Below are positions 47,974-60,403 of a stretch of 64,000 nt of DNA, in pieces; within the stretch, counting starts at the first letter, position 1; each line of letters starts with the position of its first letter. The stretch is from Uloborus plumipes (Eukaryota > Arthropoda > Arachnida > Araneae > Uloboridae), in the NCBI GenBank assembly GCA_038373865.1, contig JAXGGA010001060.1:1-64000 (forward strand), in the 5' to 3' direction. The notes below the pieces were generated by a model, which worked only from the letters and a program-made list of their open reading frames with translations, ran no database searches and was not told the DNA's origin. The position numbers and the translations under genes are program-made.

Positions 47974-48892
47974 CCCTGCTGCTGTGTTCGTCCCGAACAT
48001 ACGTATACTGTGTTCGGGTCCAAATGGACCCAACATATATAATTTATTCCCTAACACCGCTTTTTTAATATTTTTTCAAGTTTAATTGTTATATTTGATT
48101 TTATTAGAAACTTCCAAACATAAATCACTCAATTTTTGTATTTTACTTTACATATTCAATCCGAGAAAACACATAAATAAAATTTAAATATTATAGCAAT
48201 TCCAGTTTTCGTACTAAAGAAAACTAACAAAATTATGTAAGCTGTCACTTTAAGAAATTTACTAGAAATTTTTAAGCTTGAAAAATGTTTAAAAAATGGA
48301 AATACGAACAGTACAACATTTGTATGAGATGTACAGATTTATGTACAGAATCATATGCGCGGGGGAAGCGGCGGAGAGAGGGGGTAAAAGGGAATTCCCC
48401 TCAGATAGGCATAATTGCAGAGTTTGCAGTTCTATGAAAGTTAACCTTGAAACATTTTCACTGGTACTGATTTCAATTCATAGAAAGGAAGAAATGGTAT
48501 TCAGAAAGAAAAAAAAGAAGAAAAAAAAATAAATGAAAGAAAAACAGAAGATAACCATTAAAAAATATTTAAAAAACGTACAAAAACAATGAACAAATGT
48601 TTTATTTATTGTTTCATAAATTATGCATAAAATAAACAAGCATAAAATGATTTTGTTTCTCTGATACATGCTTTTTAATCATATGGGTCCAAAAGGACCC
48701 GAACACAGTATTAGTAAACTTTTTTTTGACAAGTAGGGTTATGCTTCAATCAAAATAAAAAAAATATGTGTGTAATATAACATGAAAATGAACACATTCG
48801 AGAAGTTACAACGTTATACCAACGCTACTCGAAAATTTATAAGCAAATGAAATCTGTTTTGGGTCGAAAAGGACCCGAACACAGTAGCAGGG
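47974..48892. mobile_element. piggyBac-type MITE, 919 bp, TTAA target duplication
   Basis: TTAA sits exactly at both borders (47970-47973 and 48893-48896). The left end CCCTGCTGCTGTGTTCG mirrors the right end (reversed CCCTGCTACTGTGTTCGGGT). Inside, palindromes of the type GGGTCCAAATGGACCC (near 48015) and GGGTCCAAAAGGACCC (near 48684) repeat the subterminal sequence. A GC-rich patch GCGCGGGGGAAGCGGCGG lies near 48357. No transposase frame. CCC-starting ends with TTAA are diagnostic of piggyBac-group mobility. Confidence 0.88.
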
Positions 48893-48896
48893 TTAA

Positions 48897-51028
48897 TTTT
48901 CTAGTTACTATTTTAGCTCATTATTATGCTTTAACGTACACACTGTAAACTAAAATTTACTGTCCGTAAATATGTTACAATTTTTATAGAAAATGTTGAT
49001 TATTCTTAACACTAGAAAATAAATGAAACATTGCCTGAATCTCGGTCATTTCGATTGCCATTATAATGCTCTATTCTTGACCTTATCTGTTCAAGCCACA
49101 CAGAGAGCCCATATTCAAACAACGAAAGTAGAATTAACACAGTCTTGCTAGAACATAGTCCTCCATATGCTGTATTGGGAATGGGGAAACATAAATGACG
49201 TTCTTAGTATGGTTATCGAAAATACCAGAACATTAAAACTTTAATCCGAAGTTTCCAAGCTAATTTGTGGTTGAGTATGGGCAGCGATTTGTATTACATG
49301 TATAATTCTATATAAAGGAAACTTTTAGGAATTTATTAGAGGTTTGTTCAAAATTGGATGAGATTGCGCATTAAAGTACTGGCAAGATAACCGATGTATG
49401 CTAACAGTGTAGTATCATTGTTGTCAAGGTTGCCTTAATGGTTTATCCGGTTTTAAGTGATTTTTTTTTAATTTAATTTTACACGTACATGGCGTACGTA
49501 CAAAGGTGCTGCATGAAATGATACACTAGCAGTTTTAGTATCTGATGTTTACTGCAAATGTTCAATGTGTATATCCTTGGTCATTCGACACGATTCTTCA
49601 CAATAACTCCAGATTCGAACATTGAATACATTGGATACGACAATGACAGTCACAGTACCAGTAATACGCTATCCTTTAACTTCCTCGCCATGTACAACAC
49701 CGTATAAATACTCACGAACGCTTATTTTCTATAACCTGCATTTACTGTCATGGTAAACATTGTATTTTCTTACCATACAGTTTAGTATTAAGTTTAAAAT
49801 TTCACCACTAGAGCGCTGAAATGTTTTGATCTGGTATGTTCTACACTATAAACAAATATTAGAACTCCTAAATTCCTTAATGACAATGTGTTTACTACTA
49901 TGTATCATCTTCAAGCTAAGCAAAAAAAATAAAGCTTTATGTTTCAATTTAAAAAATATGTTTTATTAAAAACATTAAATTAAAATTATTATTTTTGTTG
50001 AATTTTGATTACATTTGATTTAACCATTTTTATATATCAGTATATCTCGATTTTTAAAGATCAATTACCTTTATAATCTTGAAGTCCAGGATTCTTTCTG
50101 AGTAGAAACATTCTAAATAAACGCAACCAACGGAAAATGCATTTTGCGCGTAAATGTATCATTACAAACGAAAGAAACACCCAAATAATTGAATAAAGTA
50201 TCGAAACATCGTTTTTATCACTACTTTTGTTATCTACCTTTGTGGAGATGATGACTAACTCGAAGTGAAATTGGAAATAAAAATCAATGGCGCTTTTTTT
50301 TCTCTCTTCTTTAACTTTCCCCTCCTTCAAAATTAATTAAAGAAAACATTTTGCTCCGGCTTCGGTTCAGTGAATTTAATTTAGACTTCCAATGCTGTTC
50401 CAAAGCTTCGTCAAAAATTACATTATAAAATCGAAATGTCTCTTTACGATAAGATGTAAGCAGGAAATTAATATTTATATGTTTCTTCGGATGAGCGACA
50501 CAGTTCCAAATTCCCTCGGAAAGAAGACTATTTCTATTAGAATATTTTTCCACCTGTGCATGCATTAACAAGACAGTTATATTTGATTAATGTTTTTATT
50601 GAATTGGGTGCACATAGTTATCTGAAATTTAGACAAAATCTTTAGATGAATAATTAGGGAAAACATTTTGCTGAATTTATTATTATGTTTTTAACCTCGT
50701 AAAAGAAAAAAAAAATGTGTCAAATATGTCTTAACATATCTTTCGACGGAACTATCAGTCTCATTGTACCTTGACTAAATTACGATTGGTCACTTGATGA
50801 ATAATGCATTGCAACATAAATTAAGTAAGGGAATGATTTCAGAAAAGTATTCTAGTCAAGTGATATATCTTTTAACAACCCATAGAACATGCACTGTAGT
50901 GGTAATGCATTTTTTTTTTCTTTTTAAATGAAAACAGAAAATTTATTTGATATAAATAAAAAATGAATGTGCGTTTAACAATGATTTTATACTAATTCAT
51001 TAGGTGTTATGCCTGTAGACAATTTCTA
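48897..51028. other. AT-rich non-coding DNA
   Basis: Two neighbouring minus frames (50061-50330, 89 codons; 50311-50571, 86 codons) cover a slightly GC-richer region. The second includes FYNVIFDEALEQHWKSKLNS. No family was recognised and no splice logic joins them. The patch 49590-49760 is less AT-rich and also unassigned. Confidence 0.45.
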
Positions 51029-51398
51029 CACTATAAAAAATATATGTTGTTTTTTCAGTATAATACAGCTAATTTTATTGTAGCAAACTGCAAAAAGCGC
51101 TAATTTTACAGTTATAAACAGTAAAATTGCTAATTTTGCTGTTTATTATTGTGCATTTTACAGTTTTAAACTGGAACGTCTGCTGCCAGTATTATACTGT
51201 AGCTTTTACAGTACAATACAGCTAATTTTGTAGTAATAAACTGCAAAATTGTGGTAATAAATTGTTAAATTGCTGCTCTACAATAATAAACTGTGAAATC
51301 GCTAGTTTTACAGTTTAATACTGTGCATTTTACAGTTTCAAACTGGAACCACTGCTGTCAGTATTGTACTATAAAAACAACAGTTATTTCCTGCAGTG
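51029..51398. mobile_element. inverted-repeat element built from ACAGTAAAATT-type palindromes, copy 1
   Basis: Ends CACTATAAAAAATATATGTT and, reversed, CACTGCAGGAAATAACTGTT share an inner TGTTGTTTTT. Inside, short palindromic words such as CTAATTTTACAGT, CTGTGCATTTTACAGT and AAACTGGAAC repeat two or three times. The same words occur in copy 2 (57766-58174) in the opposite orientation. No flanking duplication was found at this copy. Non-coding MITE; the superfamily is uncertain. Confidence 0.75.
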
Positions 51399-54300
51399 TT
51401 TGAGTGATATATATCAGTTTTGTAATTTTTTTAGCACTCATATTGTCTTTGAATCAACACTTGCATATAGTACCTTGTAGTAGTATTAAAAACGATAACT
51501 GATGTAATTAATAGATTAAAATAGGAATGACACGAAGCGTCTTAAAGAAGCACTTAATGATTATAACGGGAATGAGTAATCTAGTTTAGTGTTTTGATTG
51601 AGAGAAAGAGAGCATAATAGTGAGAGGATGTACGTAAATTTGCTCGGAAGATAAATTTTGAGAAAACTGAGCTTGACACATATGGCAATTGAAACGACTT
51701 GTCTGAAAATCCAAATTTCAAAACCTAACTTGACAAGAAAAGTGAAGAATGCAAATTGTAGATACTGGCTGTGAAAATAGCATTTTTAAAAAACGGATAT
51801 TGGTGTATCTTCAAAGGAAAAATCATTGCATATTCAGCTGAAAGATAAACAGTGCTTTATATATGGAAACAATGTCTGAATGTTTGACAAAATAACCATA
51901 TTTTATTTTACCAAAGATGCAGTGTTTCTACATCTACGTCCAAATGGTAACCAGACAAATGAAGAATGATTATAAATACGAGGTTCGAAAGCTGCTGCAT
52001 TTATAGACAACAATAGAAGAAATTCTACCCACGTTTATAAGGCAAATAGTTACGTTGCTGATATGTTGCTAGACTTTAACGCTCATTTCCAATAGTTCCA
52101 ATAACGATGCAAATTTTCTAACAAAGTTTAGTATGTGAAGTTTAAAAACGTATCTTTATGGTGTTGAATATTTTTTAAAGTTTCTTGAAAATATAGTAAA
52201 TAAAAAATCTGCGTTATCTATTCAAAAAGTAATAGTTTAAATGTTTGGCATACTTAAAAGTTAGCAAGTTTTACACCTAAACATTAGTTCTGAGCATATT
52301 TCAGAATGAAGTAACTATTTCTTTTTGAAAAGTTACCTTGTTTAAAGAAAGAACTAGTACAAAATAAGGCATGCAAAAAAAAAAAAAAAAAGGACGTGGG
52401 ATGCATTAAAAGGGATAGTTGCAAAAAAAAAAAAAAATGTGATCTGTGGGAATGCCTTCACATAGATTTACATTTTTTGCACTGCCATAAGATTCTTTAC
52501 TCATTTCAGAACGCTATTGAATAAGATCCAAGTTTTTTGTTTTAATTCTTACAAATTTTGAAATATATTAAAATGCAATTACACATTTATCTCAATATCA
52601 GTAAAATTTAAATCTAAATAGTGTTATAAATATGTACGGGATTTGGAATTCACACGAATCTCAGATAAATTACCTTTTGATCTGACCCGACAGACGAACC
52701 ATCTCAAAACCCTAATTTCCAATTTTTAATTTTTCGATATTTTTTTTTTTGTTTTTTTTTAATTCCTTTTTGACATTTTTTTGGAATTAGCGATGTTTTT
52801 TAAGATGCAATAAGCTAATTTTAATGCTTTTTTGCCTTTCATTTACTTTACGGGAATGTAGGCTGAAAAAGCATATTAAGAAAAAAATGAATGCATGTTT
52901 TTTTGAAACACGTAGGTTGTTGAACTGAAATGGGCTTTTTCAGAATACAATCCAGAACAACCGAACAGAAAAACAGCGCATGTCTCCTCAAAAATACAAA
53001 TCTGTGTCTCACGTTACTCGTGATATTGTATCAAAGCTTTACTTCAAATAAGTCGCAACCGTTACCTTGTCTTTCGTGCCGAATATCAGAGGTTTCCTCA
53101 AAATGGCATTACAAATCCTTTGCACTGATGGGACTTCACTGGTTAAGTAATTCAAAAAGGCAGTATAACCTGTCACTTTCCAAGAGATATGTTTTCAAAT
53201 GCGACGAACGACTACGACTTCCACTAAGATTATTCGATGTAACCTAACTGCTGGCGTATAAAATCGAAATATTTCTCCACTTTTTAATGCTGAAAAAATA
53301 TTCATGTTTATTATCTTTGTTCCGTTTTTGATCTTTTGTTCTTCATTTTATTCTTGAGGAAAGTTTAAAACTATGCTTTTCTTCATATTTCATTATTTTT
53401 TTTTAGTAATCATGTGTGCTAGTAGTTAAAAATTTAGTTATGCTGCATCTTAAGGAGTTAGACAGCTTTCATACCTTGTTCGGAAATCAGTGATATATAT
53501 TTACATATATATATAATCTTAGTTTTTCCGATTCTTTGCAACTGTACTCTATGCGACATGCACCCATTCGGCATACATGATTATCAATGAAAAGTCGTTT
53601 GACTTTTTTCTCAAATTTCTTTCACCTTTTTAATCGTTTTGCTAGAAGGAGGCTATGACTTTCCTGCATTACTTCTGCCTTAGTATACTTTTGCTTTTGA
53701 GAGAATAAAAATGGTTCAGTTTCAATTTACAGTTTAACAAGCGAAGTCATCATTAAACAAAATTAAACCTTTTAACGCATTATATTTCACTGCATATATT
53801 ATTTTAATTATGTCCATTAATTTTACGTTTGGTAGAACATTTATTTGTACTTTATTTAAATTAACTAAAGGGTAAACATGGTTGCAAGACATTTGCGTGT
53901 AAACATGATATTACTATCAGTATAAACGTAGTAAATATTACTATTTTGTGACCAAAAGAAAGGTTTAAAATTCTCATAGCTGAAGTTAAAACCTAAGAGC
54001 TTATTTAAAATTTGGAGAAAAGTTAAATAGACGGTTATTAAATATACATATTTTATGCAGTGTGGAAAAAATGTTTAAGAGCTTTGTAAGACGAATTCAA
54101 CGGTACGTGCAATGCTTACTCGAAAACTAAACTAATTCATTGACATTCTTAGACAAGCTGATACTAATTGTAGGGCCTAGAGTCACGCGAAAGGAATATT
54201 ATTGCTAAGCAGCCTTCTTATAAACTAGAATTGACCACTGAGCTCTGTAAGTAAACGCCTTTTGTAACAACGCTTATTTTGAGAAAATGCATAAATTTGT

Positions 54301-57300
54301 TCCCCCAAAATATTTAAGAATAACATATTTGATTCCAGTGCACCGATGTAATTAAATATTTAGCAAGATCTTTTGGTTAAACAAAATGAGGTAATTTCCG
54401 CACAAAAGTTCAAACGCACTGTACATTTTTTGGCATTTAAAAAAAAAAGGTAATGAGGGAAAAAAACATATTTCTCATTTTATAAGTTAACTATTTGCAT
54501 TGCATTTATAATCATAAACGCACACCAATACTGCAAACTTGCAATAAGACAGACTTTAAGTTAACAATTCTCTAGTGATATACCTCATAATGAAACCTAT
54601 ATCTAGATTAGCTGTAAGAAAACTGTTTAAATATGTTGTCCATAACATTACTATACCAGAAGATATCCGCTTAGAAATTAGTCTTGTATTACATTTTTAA
54701 CAAGTGTGAAAGAGCTAGCTTGCATATTTTATTACTGTTTTTTAGTTATATAATTCAATATGATAAAATATTATAAAACAATAAAGCATTTAGTTATTTA
54801 GATTTATTCTACATTTGCGTATCTACTGCAAACAAAGACTCTACCTTTCATTTGAAATTCTCACTTTTGTGAAAATGGGTTTTTAAAATTTAGAGGAAAT
54901 AATTTCTCAAGTATGCACTTTTCCAAATTTTGACTGATTAAGATTATTTGATGAAAAATTATTTAATCTGTGTAGGAGGTGTTTTTTCCGAATAGTATGA
55001 CTTCTTCCGTCTCCTTAAAACGGTGATTTTCCTCCCATTTTTGTATGATTTAGTTTACGTATTAGGATTTTCAGGAGCAAACTGTACATTTTATTCCGCA
55101 CTCTGAAGTTTCGAATAAACGCACGAGGAGTTTCAATGCTGAATGGTCAGCATTTGGGCTTCACACATTTCACGGTGTGCTTTCGACTCTCAAATTTGCT
55201 CCTGCTGTACTTTCACCTCTTGTAAATTATTTTATATTTGCATCATGAGTAATTATTTTCGTACCACCATGTATAAAGGATGAAATGCGGATAGTTCATA
55301 TCGCTTCGCAATAAATATTTAGCTCCAAATATAAATGCCGATATAATTAACCACCCTAGAAGTAAAAGAAAGGAGGAGAAGAAATTTGATACCAGTGTAA
55401 AAGTTCTCTAGTGAAGCCCATTCTCTTGTTCAGCTTTCCTCAACCTCCTTTTTTTGATCAGCAGATCTTTAAGAGCTTATGGGAAAAAATCGTGGCCCGG
55501 CAAAGTTCGTCCTCTCCCTTTTTTTTAAATTTGTTCTTCTGTTCGTTTTTGAAATATTAAATAAAAAGGAGGACAAAAACTTATTTACATATCATTGAAA
55601 AAATCAGCCCCCCCCCCCACCCCCCACTTCCTCACCAGAAAAACTTTCGACTTCAAGACACTTAAATACTTGTAAACACATTTTTCAAACGGCTGAGTTT
55701 TCCCCCCTTTGTTTACCAAATAATAAACATAATGAAGAAATTAATAAATATATTTAAAAAATACCTGATGATATAGAAGTATCAAAAAAAGGTTCAAATG
55801 TAAATAATAAGATAAGTAATTATTTCAAAAAAATATGTATAAGTAATAATCATTGCTAAAAATAATGGAAAAGCAAGACAATTACTCACAAAATGCAGGT
55901 AAAAGATGCAGCATATGATACATTTTTTGACTTTATTTATTTTTATGACTAGTTTTTATTTTTTATTTTTTTAGTTATTTTTTGAGAAAGGAATTTTTTT
56001 TACCGTGGATAATCAAAAATCTCTTATGACCCTCCTGCCAGGGAACAGTTCGAGATGGTCCGGTCTCAAACGGACAAAATTGAGCCTTATTTCGAATCCA
56101 AACGAGTGTATTTCCTTATTTATTTTTAATGCGCATTTCGTTACTGTTGTTGAAGTTGGAGGCCTTGTCCTTGTTACCCTTACACTTACAGGTTTTGAAG
56201 AACTGAGGATACAGAGCCAAAACTGGAGCGCCAATTTACAATGTGGGTTTCAGTTATTAGATTACAAAAGAAAAGAAAAAGACTGCAGTTTATATAATAT
56301 GCTTTGTTTTTAACGCAACAGTAAACTTAATACTTAGAAACTTTGGTGCCGCATATGATTACTGAAACTCATAAAATGATGTGTTTGTTGAGTAAAGCTA
56401 TCACTAAATGTGTAGTTAGGTATGGATATCTTCTAAGAAGATTTGTTATTGGTTATTAAATTTGTTATATACTGTCCCTATAAAATTCACAAAGTAAAGA
56501 GAGCCTGCTGAAATTTAACACAAAAAAGTACTTCACAAAAGGACGCATCGCAAATTGAGATATATTATCAATATAGATGACTCTAAACAAGCTTTTATAC
56601 GCATTTTTAATCACAATTATATCTATGCTATTTATTATTTTTGCGTGACACAATAACATCGCAAAATTGAAATCAAAACTGCAAAATAATTTATTTTAAT
56701 GGAAATCACATCAGAAAATATTCCTTTTAATGCCGTTTATGTTCACTTCACAGTCTGCATTTACTTTTTTCCGCACTTTAAAATCCTAGCAGTTTTATAT
56801 TTGCTGCTAAAAAGAACTTTTTATATTTTTTCTGTCTTAAAAAAAATATTTCCGTACCCAGGCGCAGAGCAAAACTTAAATTTTAAGACTGTCATATCAA
56901 CAAGAAAGAAAGTTAATTTAAACCGCCGCCAAAAATTATTGCAACTTTTCCACCGGCGGTTAAAAATGTACTTACTTTTTCATGTTTCACTCTAATAAAA
57001 CTGCGTTTTTATTTACACCATTTTTACCTAACTAAATATTTCCCACCTAAACTTTATCTCAAAAAGAAACAAAACGCGCGGGAAAAGTGTAAATTAAATA
57101 AAGAGTGAATGCATTCGAACAACTTTGAATGAAGAAGAAGGGGAAAAAAGAAGGTAATTCTGCACCACCTAGCAATTGGGGAGAAAAAAAAACGTTTTTA
57201 GTCCTACTTTCCCCCGTCACTTCATTGTTATTTAGTTTTTTATTTCAACTTGTTATCATGCACCTTCAGACAGGTGAGTATATGTACATTTTTTTTAAGT

Positions 57301-57765
57301 TTATTTCTTCTCCCTTAACTTTTTTGAATGGCAGCACTTTTGCGAATTCGGAGAAAAGATTCGTGTTTTGAATGTCTGATCTTAAAAAGGTAAAAAAATG
57401 TGCCGAAGTTTTAGCAAAAGAAGATGGTGTTTTCTTTTCGCAGTTGTTGGACAAAACCTCACACTTTTGTGCTAAGGTCGTTACGTAAAAGTGAGCTCTC
57501 GAGGGTTGGGTTTTATACAAACTTGAATACATAGTGCAAGAAAAAGGATATTTTGTACTCCTTTTTTTTACAAGCGTTTCGCTCATTTTTTTATGTGTAG
57601 ATAAGTACGCAGGTACTTTTATGATATCAAATAAAGGTGTAACTTGAATTCTGGAACATATATCTTCTTGTAAAAACATAAATTCCAATAGAAGTATATT
57701 TTCTTTAAATTTTAATTACATAAATGTATATCTTTTTTTAAACTGTTGATGATAGTTCTTATGCA
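51399..57765. other. AT-rich non-coding DNA with a few unassigned frames
   Basis: A runs lie at 52376-52391 and 52424-52437 and a C run at 55608-55625. Unassigned frames: 52930-53247 plus (105 codons); 56005-56313 plus, overlapped by 56013-56234 minus (both strands open over a GC-richer patch); and 57266-57688 minus (140 codons, the longest in the window, with no recognised motif). None has a known domain, convincing start context or splice borders. Confidence 0.45.
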
Positions 57766-58174
57766 CACTGCAAAAAATGAGCTGTTGTTTTTACAGTATA
57801 ATACTGGCAACCACGGTTCCAATTTAAAATTGTAAAATGCACAGTAACTAACTATAATTGTAGCACTTTTACAGTTTCTTACTGTAAAGTTAGAAATTTT
57901 AGCTTATTGACGCAAAACTTAACTGCATTATTCTGTAAAAACAACAGTGTAATATTGGCAGCAGAGGTTCCATTTTAAAACTGTAAAATGCACGGTAATA
58001 AACAGCAAAATTAGCAATTTTGCAGTTAATTACTGTAAAATTAGCAATTTTAGTTTAGTACTGTAAAAGTAGAAATTGTACAGCTTATTACCGTAAAATT
58101 AGCAACTTTTACAGTTTATTAATACAAAATTTGCTGTGTTATACTGTAAAAACAACATTCATTTTTTTACAGTG
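57766..58174. mobile_element. inverted-repeat element built from ACAGTAAAATT-type palindromes, copy 2
   Basis: The left end CACTGCAAAAAATGAGCTGT mirrors the right end (reversed CACTGTAAAAAAATGAATGT), and both continue into TGTTGTTTTTACAGTATAA. If the element is taken from ACTG to CAGT, GCAC forms a 4-bp direct repeat at both borders; taken from CACTG to CAGTG, only CA is duplicated. The inside contains many TACTGTAAAATTAGCAATTT words, so RNA from it could fold extensively. It lies in the opposite orientation to 51029-51398. Confidence 0.8.
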
Positions 58175-58998
58175 CACGTTAAATTCAAAGAAATGTTGGA
58201 ATTTCAAGACTACAGCCGAGCCTTCATAACTCGAGTTGAACAGCATGGCATCAAATTAAATTATGTGGACTTCATAATAAATCAAAGGGAAACACTATTT
58301 TTTAGAAACAATAAAACATTATTTCAATGTAATTTACCATTTTGCTTCAATACACTCTTGAAACAAAAACAATCACAACGATTAGTAGCAACAAACGTGT
58401 ACCATTAGACCGTAGCAATGGTTCGATTTAAGCTGTAAGTTTTAATCCTTAAGCTGCAAGTTACCGCCAAAGACCTGGCTTAAGGTCGGGTGTGTGTGTA
58501 TAAATACCAAAATTCAAATTGACTAGAACATTATTATTTTCTTTAGATATGCATTTAACTAAAAATCTTCTAGAAATAGGAAATATAAAAAGGACTAAAA
58601 ATATTTTTTTTTTTGCCTAATTTCAATGTTATACCAAAACATATACATGCTATTCTTTTTTTTTTACTAAAAAAAATAGTAATAATCGTAATATTTTTTT
58701 GCGACTTCTGATCTGGGAATCATTAACGAAAAGTTTTTTTTTTAAATGTTATGCGATGAATAATTTAATATAAAACTATGTAGCAAGTTACTTTATGTTT
58801 GATACTATATGCAACGCGTAACCTCAATTTAAAATGGATATTTTAATTATTTTTAAAGCAGCATCGCCATTTTCCTATTTATGATTTTTAATCTATTACT
58901 GTTGAATTATCCATCTATTTATGGGTATGTCTAGTTTAATGTGGAAATGAGAATAATAACAAATTAATGTTAGCGCAACTAAACTACGGATTATAAAG
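58175..58998. other. AT-rich non-coding DNA
   Basis: No gene supported. A patch near 58465-58500 (GACCTGGCTTAAGGTCGGGT) is non-AT-rich but unassigned. Confidence 0.5.
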
Positions 58999-59002
58999 TT
59001 AA

Positions 59003-60399
59003 CCCTACACTGCATGATTTTTTTATTTTTCGTAGAAAAAAATATATGTGTTTGTCAATGTAATAAGAAAACATGGAAAAATATTTTAAAAAATTTAACT
59101 CTAAATTTTCACCCCCTTCTAATTAAAAATAGTTTTGTTGCCAAATGGCTACACCATGCATTCAACAGATAAAAATGATTTTAAATGATAGTCTTGAAAT
59201 TAGTTCTTTTTTGTAAAAAAATAGAGGAATTGAACATTTGGTGCACTGTAATCCTTTACATTTTGACATTTTACATTATTTTTTATATGTACTTGTACTT
59301 TCCGATGATCAATTCTGTCAAATCTGATGTCTTTTGGAGGCTCTATCGCGCAAGCTTTCTTTCTTTTCTCCTTTTTTTTGGTTTGTAACTAGTTCCTCTG
59401 TAGCTAATGGTCTCTTTTTAATACGCTTTTATTAATTTCACATATGGGTTTGTATGTATGTATGTATGTATGTAACTCTGAAGAGAATATAAAATTTACG
59501 TTCTTTGCAAATATAAAAGTAATATATTTAATATTATTTTTAATACTAAAAGCTAAACTGTATTGCATATTGATATATTATAAGTACATGTAAACTTAAG
59601 TGCGGATATTCAGTAGTTTTGAAAATCAGACGGAAACCCGTGATGATCACAGCGCATTCCAAAGTAAAAGCATATTTTTAAGTTTTTTTTTTTTCAAAAC
59701 TATATTTTAAAATTATTAATGACTTTACTTGTACGTGTAAGCACAACGTTTGTGCTAACTGAAATCTAAAATGAACACGTTTTGAAGGTTTTTCCCTATT
59801 GATTTTTTGTTTGTTCACTCTGTTGAACATCAACTAAGCAGTGATAATTGCGAGGTCTTATAAACGGTAGAACAGCCGAAAGTAATACTTTTGGGTCCGC
59901 ATGATTATATTATAATTTCCAAAAAGAGAAAGAAGCTAGCGCGAAACATAGACAAAGCACATACTTTATGAACTATAGAGATGAATCGAAGTGTTCTCTG
60001 GATGCTTACTGCATAATGTTGCCAAATGACTACAGACGTGTATTATGTCCTAGATTTTTTCCAAATAATTATTTTGATGTAAAACGTATATTAAACGAAA
60101 GACAAATGTTTGTTTTATTCATGTTATTTTTTTTAAAAGAAGAAGAAAAATATTTCATTGTAAAAAATAATTTCAAAACAAATGTACTTTGAGTGATTTT
60201 AAAAGCTATCCATATGGATTCATTTAAAAGCATGTAACAGACCAGTGCTGCCATGTATGGAGGATAAATGGTGATAATTGCTTTAAATATACCCAATACT
60301 TGCGTTTTATGCATTGAGTTGCCTTATGTCTACATTCTGCTATTCATAAGGAGGACAAATTGTCCATGTTGCCAATTGGCAACACCATGCAGTGTAGGG
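59003..60399. mobile_element. piggyBac-type element, 1.4 kb, TTAA target duplication
   Basis: TTAA lies at both borders (58999-59002 and 60400-60403). The left end CCCTACACTGCATG is matched exactly by the reversed right end CCCTACACTGCATGGTGTTG. A subterminal phrase GCCAATTGGCAACACCATGC (60371-60390) recurs near the left end as GCCAAATGGCTACACCATGC (59140-59159). The frames inside (59185-59388, 59968-60192 plus) have no recognisable piggyBac transposase motif, so it is treated as non-autonomous. Confidence 0.85.
59452..59474. repeat. (TATG)n microsatellite
   Basis: Nearly six tandem TATG units inside the piggyBac-type element. Confidence 0.9.
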
Positions 60400-60403
60400 T
60401 TAA

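Noticed and set aside
52930..53247. 105-codon plus frame
   Set aside because: No family, signal peptide or splice support; left as unassigned.
56005..56313. GC-richer patch open on both strands (102 plus and 73 minus codons)
   Set aside because: Neither translation shows a known domain and no splice borders were found; being open on both strands is weak evidence by itself.
57266..57688. 140-codon minus frame, the longest in the window
   Set aside because: Composition is Lys/Ser/Phe-rich with no motif, start context or homologue recognised; chance frames of this size occur in 64 kb.
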